DNA of 64,000 nt from Streptomyces alanosinicus (GTDB lineage Bacteria; Actinomycetota; Actinomycetes; Streptomycetales; Streptomycetaceae). The notes beneath the pieces are model-generated. The model was not told the DNA's origin. It saw only the letters and a list, made by a program, of their open reading frames with translations, and searched no databases. This document shows positions 57,556 through 64,000 of this stretch, one piece after another. Numbering within the stretch: position 1 is the first letter of the stretch; each line of letters begins with the position of its first letter. Location: positions 372,001 through 436,000 of the forward strand of contig NZ_BMVG01000001.1 of assembly GCF_014650595.1 (NCBI RefSeq), read 5' to 3'. The translations under genes were made by a program, and so were the position numbers.

Positions 57556-57972
57556 ATGCACCTGGTGGAGGACGCTAGCGACGACACCTATGTCCTGGAC
57601 ATCCTTGACATCACACTGACCCCCGCGTTGCCGTGGCTCGGGCACCAGGTCCGCTGGGAGATGCACGGCCACCTCAAGGAGACCGTCGACCTGACCCGGG
57701 TCACCTGCAATGTGATCATGAAATTCGGTCCGGTGAAGATGCTGGACAGGAGCTACCGGCTGCCCGATCTGCTGGCAGGCATGGGCGCGCGACTGTCAGG
57801 GGCTCCGAGGCGGCCCGCCGGGCCGTGGAAGCAGGCGTGGATCCTTCGGCTCCCCGAGACGGTGCCGGTGGCCCGGCACCGGATCCGGCTGCGGGCCCGG
57901 ACGGGGAGCGGCAAGAACTTCCTGGCCCTGGACATCCCTCTGGACTTCAGCCGCAGATTTCGTCCGGCCTGA
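57556..57972 (+). CDS. ML-domain-like lipid-binding protein (138 aa)
   Basis: A 138-residue protein whose pattern, DILDITLTPALPWLGHQ, GHLKETVDLTRVTCNVIMKFG, then VKMLDRSYRLPDLL and a final VPVARHRIRLRA, follows the ML (MD-2/NPC2-related) fold as seen in fungal phosphatidylglycerol/phosphatidylinositol transfer proteins. Those bind a lipid in a beta-sandwich. There is no signal peptide and only one Cys, unlike eukaryotic members, so it would be cytoplasmic. GAGG lies upstream; GTG at 57550 is an alternative start. The assignment is by pattern only. Confidence 0.6.
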   Translation: MHLVEDASDDTYVLDILDITLTPALPWLGHQVRWEMHGHLKETVDLTRVTCNVIMKFGPVKMLDRSYRLPDLLAGMGARLSGAPRRPAGPWKQAWILRLPETVPVARHRIRLRARTGSGKNFLALDIPLDFSRRFRPA

Positions 57973-57996
57973 ATCCCGGTGGCGCAAGCGCGGGAG

Positions 57997-59214
57997 TCAG
58001 CGGTGCAGGGCCCCGGACTCCTCCGGCAGGTGGGAGGTGACCACCCGGCCCACCGACGGAGCCACCCGGCGCCGGTCCACCACGTACGCCACCGCCGCCA
58101 CGCCCAGGCCCAGCACCGCCAGCGCCGCACCCGCCGGCGCGGGCGACGTCGTACCGAAGCCCGCCGCGAGCGCCAGGCCGCCGATCCATGCGCCGCCCGC
58201 GTTCGCCAGGTTGAAGGCGGCCTGGTTGGCGGAGGAGGCGAGGGAGGGGGCCGCCGAGGCCTTCTCCATCACCATCAGCTGGAGCGGCGAGCCGGTGATG
58301 AACGCCGCCATGCCCAGCAGGGTGACGGCGAGCGCCGCGCTCCACTGCGCCCGCATCAGCAGCGGGAAGAGGAGGAGCACCGCCGCGAGTGCGGCCAGGC
58401 CGCCGAAGAGGGTGCCCCGCAGGGAGTGGTCGGCGAGGCGGCCGCCCAGCAGGTTGCCCACGGTCGCGCCCACGCCGAAGAGGGCGAGGAGCAGCGTCAC
58501 GCTCGTCTGGGCGTAGCCCGCCGCGTGCGTCAGCATCGGGGTGACGTAGCTGTACGCCGCGAACAGCGCGCCGAAGCCCGCCACCGTCGTACCGAGGGCC
58601 AGCCAGACCGGGAGGGAGCGCAGCGCCGCCAGTTCGCCGCGCAGGCCCGCGGAGGCGGCGGCGTGCTTCCCGTCGTGCGGGATCAGCAGGGCGAGGGAGG
58701 CGATCGCGGCCAGGCCGATCACGCTGACGCCGAGGAAGGCCGCCCGCCAGCCCAGGTGCTGGCCCACGAGCGTGGCCGCGGGGACGCCGGCGATGTTGGC
58801 GACGGTCAGGCCGAGGAACATCAGGGACACCGAGCGGGCCTTGCGCTCCGGCGGGACCATGCCGGTCGCCACGACCGCGCCCACGCCGAAGAAGGCGCCG
58901 TGCGGCAGGCCGCTGAGGAAGCGGGCGGCGAGCAGGGAGCCGTTGCCGGGGGCGAACGCCGACAGGGCGTTGCCGGCGACGAACAGTGCCATCAGGGCGA
59001 TCAGCACCGTGCGGCGGGGCATACGGGCCGTGAGGGCGGCGAGCAGCGGGGCGCCGATGACGACGCCCAGCGCGTACGCCGAGACCAGGTGGCCGGCGGT
59101 GGGGATCGAGATGTGCAGGTCGTCCGCGACGTCGGGCAGCAGGCCCATCATCACGAACTCGGTCGTACCTATTCCGAAAGCGCCGACGGCCAGGGCGAGC
59201 AGGGCCAGGGGCAT
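57997..59214 (-). CDS. MFS exporter (AraJ/DHA1 type)
   Basis: A 405-residue 12-span transporter of the DHA1 arabinose/sugar-efflux group, starting MPLALLALAVGAFGIGTTEFVMMGLLP, which is characteristic. Other marks are ARMPRRTVLI after span 2 and the FLSGLPHGAFFGVGAVVA helix. It is a proton-driven exporter of unknown substrate (drug or sugar). The ribosome-binding site is weak (AAAGG, well upstream). It converges on the ML-like gene with 24 bases between stops. Confidence 0.92.
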   Translation of the reverse strand: MPLALLALAVGAFGIGTTEFVMMGLLPDVADDLHISIPTAGHLVSAYALGVVIGAPLLAALTARMPRRTVLIALMALFVAGNALSAFAPGNGSLLAARFLSGLPHGAFFGVGAVVATGMVPPERKARSVSLMFLGLTVANIAGVPAATLVGQHLGWRAAFLGVSVIGLAAIASLALLIPHDGKHAAASAGLRGELAALRSLPVWLALGTTVAGFGALFAAYSYVTPMLTHAAGYAQTSVTLLLALFGVGATVGNLLGGRLADHSLRGTLFGGLAALAAVLLLFPLLMRAQWSAALAVTLLGMAAFITGSPLQLMVMEKASAAPSLASSANQAAFNLANAGGAWIGGLALAAGFGTTSPAPAGAALAVLGLGVAAVAYVVDRRRVAPSVGRVVTSHLPEESGALHR

Positions 59215-59306
59215 GGAGGGCCTGTGCCTTTCGAGGTGAGGGAGCGGAGTTCAGTTGCTAAGTTCAGCAGCGGAACAAAGTCTCCCAGGCCCAGTATTCC
59301 GGACGG

Positions 59307-60356
59307 TTACGAGGACGTGTCGAGCTTCACACGGGCAGCCACCGGAAGGTGATCGCTGCCTGTACGCGGCAGCGTCCAGGAGCTCTCCGGTTCCACGCCC
59401 CTGACCATGATCTGGTCGATCCGCGCCATCGGGAACGACGCCGGCCAGCTGAACCCGAAGCCGCTGCCCGCAGCGCCCTGCGTGGAGCGCATCTGGGCGG
59501 TGACCGCGTTGAGCGAACGGTCGTTCATCGTACCGTTCAGGTCACCGAGCAGGACCACCTGCTTCAGGGGCTCCTCGGCGATGGCCTCGCCGAGCGCGTC
59601 GGCGCTCGTGTCCCGCTGCCGGGCGGTGAAACCGGCCTCCACCTTCACCCGGACCGAGGGCATGTGGGCGACGTACACCGCGATCCTGCCCTTGGGGGTC
59701 GTCACGGTGGCGCGCATCGCACGCTGCCAGCCGAGCTTGATGTCGACGGCTCGTACGTCGGTCATCGGGTACCTGCTCCACAGGCCGACCGTGCCGACGA
59801 CCCCGTGGTACTTGTACGTCGACGCGAGCGCCTTCTCGTAGACGGGTACGGCGCCGCTCGGGACCTCTTCCAGGGCCAGGACGTCGGCGCCGGAGGAGGC
59901 CACGGAGCGGGCGGTCGCGGCCGGGTCGGGGTTGTCGGCGTTGACGTTGTGCGTCGCCACCATCAGGTCGCCGCCCGAGCCCGACTTGTCGGTGAGCAGC
60001 CCGCCGAAGAGGTTCAGCCACACGATCCCCGGGAGCAGCACGGCGATCAGCGCGGTCGCCGACTTCCGGAGCAGGCCGAGGAGCAGCAGCACCGGGATGG
60101 CGAAGCCCACCCAGGGCAGAAACGTCTCGGTCAGACTGCCGAGGTTGCCCACCTGGTTCGGGATGCGCGAGTGCAGCAGCATCACCAGGGCGAGCAGCAG
60201 GGCCAGCACCGCGAGGACGATGCCGCGGCGCCAGATGCCCGGATCGCCGCGCCAGCCGGCGAACAGGCGGTGCAGTAGGCGCCGAAGCCGGGATCCAGGT
60301 CGCTCGGGGCCCGAGCCGCCGCCCACCGTCTCCGTCATGTACGCCTGCTGCGCCAT
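59307..60356 (-). CDS. Membrane-anchored EEP-family phosphatase/nuclease
   Basis: A 349-residue protein of the endonuclease/exonuclease/phosphatase superfamily. The N-terminal part has three membrane spans (about residues 40-115). The catalytic domain follows: VATHNVNADNP, LALEEVPSGA (catalytic Glu), VLLGDLNGTMND, ARIDQIMV and GSDHLPVAARV (late His). The active domain probably faces outside. The ATG at 60356 is chosen by the sense of the protein; the frame runs to 60629. The substrate, a nucleic acid or phospholipid headgroup, is unknown. Confidence 0.88.
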   Translation of the reverse strand: MAQQAYMTETVGGGSGPERPGSRLRRLLHRLFAGWRGDPGIWRRGIVLAVLALLLALVMLLHSRIPNQVGNLGSLTETFLPWVGFAIPVLLLLGLLRKSATALIAVLLPGIVWLNLFGGLLTDKSGSGGDLMVATHNVNADNPDPAATARSVASSGADVLALEEVPSGAVPVYEKALASTYKYHGVVGTVGLWSRYPMTDVRAVDIKLGWQRAMRATVTTPKGRIAVYVAHMPSVRVKVEAGFTARQRDTSADALGEAIAEEPLKQVVLLGDLNGTMNDRSLNAVTAQMRSTQGAAGSGFGFSWPASFPMARIDQIMVRGVEPESSWTLPRTGSDHLPVAARVKLDTSS

Positions 60357-60546
60357 ACCGTCTGCCTCACTGCCTGCCGTGCACACCGTCGTTCCCCCGT
60401 GTGTTCTTCCGACCCTAGGGGATGATCGGCTCCGCTCCCGCCGTCCCATGACGGCCGTACGGAAGACAAGGACGAGTGGGGCGGGGCAGCGCGTTCCGTC
60501 TACCCCTGGGACGCCTGGGGTCTGTGACGAAATGCGCACATGAGTG

Positions 60547-61176
60547 CTACGAGGCTGTCGAGCTGACGGGCCGTAGGCCTTCCAGGACCGCGTCGACGAT
60601 CTTTTCGGCCAGGTCCTCGGGCAGGTCACCGTCGGGGCGCATGATGCTGCGGACGAGCATGGGGCCGACGAACATGTCGTTGGCCAGTTCCAGGTCGACG
60701 TCCGCCCGCAGTTCGCCGTTGTCCCGCGCCCGGCGCAGCACCTCCAAGGCGAGCCGGCGGCGGGGCGCTATGACGCTGTCGTGGTACTCCAGCCAGAGCC
60801 GGGGAGTGTGTTTGATCTGCGCGTACACGTTGTGCAGGAGCGCCGAGGAGCGGGTGGCGAGGCCGCGTTGGCGCAAGGTCTCCAGCAGGACGACGAGGTC
60901 GTCGCGCAGGGAGGTGCCGGGGAGTTCGGGATCGGGGGGTTCGGCGGCGCGCACGACGTCGATGAACAGTTCCTCTTTGCCGCTCCAGCGGCGGTAGATG
61001 GTGGCCTTGCCGACCCCGGCCGTGCGCGCGACGCGCTCGATGGAGAGTTCGGCGAGCGGTACGCCGTCCTCCAGGAGCTTCATCACGCCTTCCAGGATGG
61101 CCCGTTCCACGGCCTCGCTGCGGGGTCGTCCCCGCACGGGCCCGTCGGGTTGCGGCCGGCTGCCGGCAAGGCTCAC
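60547..61176 (-). CDS. TetR-family regulator of the MFS gene
   Basis: A 209-residue TetR regulator. Helix-turn-helix about residues 45-65 (SIERVARTAGVGKATIYRRW). The C-terminal domain is the helical TetR_C type. The GTG start has GAGGA eight bases upstream. It is 119 bases downstream of a QacA/EmrB-type exporter in the same direction and is the likely repressor of that transcript, acting at the ATACG-N9-CGTAT site upstream of the exporter. Confidence 0.92.
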   Translation of the reverse strand: MSLAGSRPQPDGPVRGRPRSEAVERAILEGVMKLLEDGVPLAELSIERVARTAGVGKATIYRRWSGKEELFIDVVRAAEPPDPELPGTSLRDDLVVLLETLRQRGLATRSSALLHNVYAQIKHTPRLWLEYHDSVIAPRRRLALEVLRRARDNGELRADVDLELANDMFVGPMLVRSIMRPDGDLPEDLAEKIVDAVLEGLRPVSSTAS

Positions 61177-61295
61177 GTCGATCCGTCCTCTCACTGAGCT
61201 GCGGACATTGTCCCGCAGCCGCCTCCTTCCCCCGTTTATCCCTGCGTTCCCTGTGTTCGTGTTCCCTGTGTTCTTTGTGCTCCCCGCGGTCCGCG

Positions 61296-62882
61296 TCACT
61301 CCGCGGCAGCGACCAGTTCCGTCTCCTTCTCGTCCTGCTGAGCGGCCGGCGCCCTGCCCGGCAGGAACAGGGCCGTCACGACGGCGCCGATCAGCGCGAC
61401 ACCCACCCCGCACAGCGCGGTGACGTGCATGGCGTGCAGGAACGCGTCGTCGGCGGGGGTGACCAGGGCCTTGCCCCGCGGGCCGAGCTTGTCGGCGATG
61501 CCGAGCGTGGCCTCGATGGACTCGGCCGCCTTGTCGCGCAGGGCGGGCGGCAGCAGGCCGAGCTTGCCCTCGATGCCGCCCCGGTACGAGGTGGCGAGCA
61601 CCGAGCCGAGGACGGCGATGCCGAGCGCGCCGCCGACCTGGCGGAAGGTGTTGCTGAGCGCGGAGGCCGAGCCGGCCTTCTCGCGCGGCAGCGCCTGCAT
61701 GATGACGACCGAGGTCGGCGTCATGATGTGCGCCATGCCGGTGCCCATGAGGAAGAAGACGACCTCCAGGATCCAGATCGGTGTGTCGGCCTCGAAGGTG
61801 GCGAAGGCGGCCAGCGTCGCCGCGATCAGCACCAGGCCCGCCGTGGTGGTGGCCTTGTTGCCGAACCGGTCGACCAGCAGCCGGGCGCGCGGCGCGAAGA
61901 TCAGCTGGGCGACGGCGAGCGGCAGCATCAGCGCGCCGGACTCCAGCGGCGAGTAGCCGCGCACGCTCTGGGTGTAGAAGACGCCGAAGAACGTGACGCC
62001 CATCAGGGCGAAGAAGACCAGGGCGATGGCGCCCATCGCGGCCGAGAAGACCTTGTTCTTGAAGTAGCTGACGTCGAGCGACGGATGGTCGCTGCGGCTC
62101 TCGAAGACGACGAAGCCGGCGAGGACGAGGAGCCCGGCGATGATGGTCGCCAGCACCTTCGGATCGGTGAAGTCGGCCAGCTCGCCGCCCTTGATGATGC
62201 CGTAGACCAGCAGGACGAGGCCGACGACGGACAGGACGACGCCGACGGGGTCGAGACGGCCGGGCCGCGGGTCGCGCGAGTCGGGCACGAGCCAGGTCAT
62301 GAGGATCAGCGCGACGATGACGATCGGCACGTTGACGAGGAAGACCGAGCCCCACCAGAAGTGGTCGAGGAGGGCGCCGCCGGTGATGGGGCCGATGGCG
62401 ATGGCGAGGCCGACGCCGCCGGCCCAGATGCCGATGGCCTTGGGCTGCTCCTCGCGTTCGAAGACGTTCATCAGCACGGCGAGGGTGGCGGGCATGACGA
62501 AGGCGGCACCGAGCGCCATCAGGGCGCGGTATGCGATCAGCTGGCCGGGCGAGCCGGACTCGGCGGCCAGGGCGGAGCCGATGCCGAACACGGCGATGCC
62601 GCCGAGCAGCACCTTCTTGCGGCCGACGCGGTCACCGATGAGGCCGGAGGTGAACAGCAGTCCGGCGAAGACGAGGGTGTAGGCGTTGATCGCCCACTCG
62701 ATCTGGCCCTGGGAGGCACCGAGGCCGACGGGCGCCGGAGTGGAGATGGTCTTGATGGCGACGTTCAGGATCGAGTTGTCGAGCACCACGATCAGCAGGC
62801 TCAGCATGAGCACGCCGAGGATCGCCCAGCGACGCCGGTGCACCGCTTCCGGTATGCGGGGGGCAGGGACGGGACTTGTCAT
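61296..62882 (-). CDS. 14-span MFS drug exporter (DHA2, EmrB/QacA)
   Basis: A 528-residue exporter of the DHA2 group with about 14 spans. Motifs: [14 protein letters not shown] (span 1), [13 protein letters not shown] (motif A) and [15 protein letters not shown] (motif C of antiporters). It exports drugs or related amphiphiles by proton exchange. A palindrome 25 bases upstream is the probable operator for the downstream TetR regulator. The ATG is near the transcription region and no alternative was needed. Confidence 0.94.
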   Translation of the reverse strand: MTSPVPAPRIPEAVHRRRWAILGVLMLSLLIVVLDNSILNVAIKTISTPAPVGLGASQGQIEWAINAYTLVFAGLLFTSGLIGDRVGRKKVLLGGIAVFGIGSALAAESGSPGQLIAYRALMALGAAFVMPATLAVLMNVFEREEQPKAIGIWAGGVGLAIAIGPITGGALLDHFWWGSVFLVNVPIVIVALILMTWLVPDSRDPRPGRLDPVGVVLSVVGLVLLVYGIIKGGELADFTDPKVLATIIAGLLVLAGFVVFESRSDHPSLDVSYFKNKVFSAAMGAIALVFFALMGVTFFGVFYTQSVRGYSPLESGALMLPLAVAQLIFAPRARLLVDRFGNKATTTAGLVLIAATLAAFATFEADTPIWILEVVFFLMGTGMAHIMTPTSVVIMQALPREKAGSASALSNTFRQVGGALGIAVLGSVLATSYRGGIEGKLGLLPPALRDKAAESIEATLGIADKLGPRGKALVTPADDAFLHAMHVTALCGVGVALIGAVVTALFLPGRAPAAQQDEKETELVAAAE

Positions 62883-62906
62883 GTGTCCGAGCGTACGATC
62901 ATTTCG

Positions 62907-62925
62907 ATACGGAACGGTCTCGTAT
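62907..62925. promoter_or_regulatory. TetR-type operator of the DHA2 exporter
   Basis: ATACG (62907-62911) and CGTAT (62921-62925) are inverted with a 9-base gap (centre 62916), 25 bases before the exporter start. The overall size fits TetR operators. Confidence 0.7.
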
Positions 62926-63080
62926 CTTACTTCTTTACCAAGGTCTTACATGGCACGGTTTCCGGCCACGGACGTGGATCACAGGGGGTCCCCCTGGTCC
63001 TGGCTGGCACGAGGTGCCACCATGGAAGCGATCCGGGGACGCCGTCAGGGCGCCTCGAGATGACTGAAGGAGCCGTTGCC

Positions 63081-63965
63081 ATGACGCAGCTTTCGGCTGC
63101 CCAGAACGCGCAGAACGCGCGGATGACATCCTCCGACGGCAGCAAGGCGCTGTACGGAGGCAAGAGCAACCGCCGCATCACCGTTCGCGACATCACCCTC
63201 GCCAAGGAACGCGGCGAGAAGTGGCCCATGCTCACCGCCTACGACGCGATGACCGCGTCCGTCTTCGACGAGGCCGGGATCCCGGTCATCCTGGTCGGCG
63301 ACTCGGCGGGCAACTGCCACCTCGGGTACGAGACGACCGTGCCCGTCACCCTCGACGAGATGACGATGCTGTCCGCGGCCGTGGTCCGCGGCACACAGCG
63401 CGCCCTCGTCGTCGGCGACCTCCCGTTCGGCTCCTACCAGGAGGGCCCGGTGCAGGCGCTGCGCTCGGCGACCCGGCTGGTCAAGGAGGCGGGCGTGGGT
63501 GCCGTCAAGCTGGAGGGCGGCGAGCGCTCGCACGAACAGATCCGGCTCCTGGTGGAGTCCGGCATCCCGGTCATGGCCCACATCGGGCTGACCCCGCAGT
63601 CCGTCAACGCGATGGGCTACCGCGTGCAGGGGCGCGGCGAGGAGGCGGCGCAGCAGCTGCTGCGCGACGCGAAGGCCGTGCAGGACGCGGGTGCGTTCGC
63701 CGTGGTCCTGGAGCTGGTTCCGGCGGAGCTGGCGGCCGAGGTGACGCGGGTGCTGCACATCCCCACGGTCGGTATCGGCGCGGGGCCCGAGACGGATGCG
63801 CAGGTCCTGGTCTGGACGGACATGCTGGGGCTGACCTCGGGTCGGGTGCCGAAGTTCGTCAAGAAGTACGCGGATCTGCGGGCGGTCATGGGCGACGCGG
63901 TGCGGTCGTTCGCGCAGGACGTCGTCGGAGGAACGTTCCCGCTGGAGGAACACTCCGTCCACTGA
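63081..63965 (+). CDS. panB: 3-methyl-2-oxobutanoate hydroxymethyltransferase (ketopantoate synthesis)
   Basis: First committed enzyme of pantothenate synthesis, adding a hydroxymethyl group from 5,10-methylene-THF to 2-ketoisovalerate. The 294 residues include a typical N terminus and the TIM-barrel motifs MLTAYDAMTASVFDEAG, VGDSAGNCHLGYETT, VVGDLPFGSYQ and VKLEGG. GAAGGAG (63066-63072) precedes the ATG at 63081; an in-frame ATG at 63060 is possible. The end of the window follows 35 bases after the stop. Confidence 0.97.
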   Translation: MTQLSAAQNAQNARMTSSDGSKALYGGKSNRRITVRDITLAKERGEKWPMLTAYDAMTASVFDEAGIPVILVGDSAGNCHLGYETTVPVTLDEMTMLSAAVVRGTQRALVVGDLPFGSYQEGPVQALRSATRLVKEAGVGAVKLEGGERSHEQIRLLVESGIPVMAHIGLTPQSVNAMGYRVQGRGEEAAQQLLRDAKAVQDAGAFAVVLELVPAELAAEVTRVLHIPTVGIGAGPETDAQVLVWTDMLGLTSGRVPKFVKKYADLRAVMGDAVRSFAQDVVGGTFPLEEHSVH

Positions 63966-64000
63966 GCCATTGCGGCAACACCGGGCAGCCCGCCGATCTT

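Overview
The window looks like the chromosome of a Streptomyces or a close relative. It has very high G+C, strong G/C bias at third codon positions, frequent GTG starts, and actinomycete regulators and operators (GlnR boxes, an NsrR site, a PHO box, a LacI-type maltose repressor). The order lipA - glnA - glnII - maltose/amylase cluster - glnE - second glutamine synthetase - panB matches, from memory, the core region of S. coelicolor around SCO2194-SCO2248. No search was run. No tRNA, rRNA, insertion sequence, prophage or CRISPR array was seen.

Layout. 0-13.7 kb: lipA, small conserved genes, glnA behind a four-box GlnR operator, an HtpX/PspAB membrane-stress pair, an orphan acyl-AMP ligase, an ArsC-like protein, a hydrolase/MarR pair around a 41-bp palindrome, then glnII. 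13.8-24.8 kb: a Cys-Cys leader peptide, a receiver-less OmpR-type regulator, an SDR, a two-component system, a DUF1996 secreted protein, a degenerate sigma-like membrane fusion, and a di-iron protein/ferredoxin-reductase/TetR operon. 24.9-40.6 kb: starch and maltose use, with a 1,790-residue amylase-pullulanase, two secreted alpha-amylases, an alpha-glucosidase, malEFG and malR, with repeated CTTGC/GCAAG operators and strong hairpins between the mal cistrons. 40.6-50.7 kb: PAP2 protein, glnE, a 772-bp array of about 23 hairpin-forming 33-34 bp repeats, a probable PHO-controlled phosphoesterase/MFS/TolB-like operon, and a GlnA2-type enzyme. 51-64 kb: a decayed flavohemoglobin gene beside an intact nsrR, a DUF3105/DUF305 pair, a sedolisin protease, secreted proteins, an ML-domain-like protein, two MFS exporters, an EEP phosphatase, a TetR regulator and panB.

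How it works together. Nitrogen assimilation dominates. GlnA (with the adenylylation tyrosine), GlnII, GlnE (the adenylyltransferase acting on GlnA) and a GlnA2-like enzyme (tyrosine replaced by Trp) sit within 47 kb, and two have GlnR-like operators. The carbohydrate block is a complete path: secreted amylases and pullulanase cut starch, MalEFG imports maltodextrins, AglA hydrolyses them, and MalR probably controls the set through shared operators. Several genes appear leaderless.

Most unusual: the hairpin-repeat array upstream of glnE; the Cys-Cys leader peptide; the sigma-like/transmembrane fusion; a bacterial ML-domain-like protein; and an hmp pseudogene that keeps its NsrR operator and regulator.
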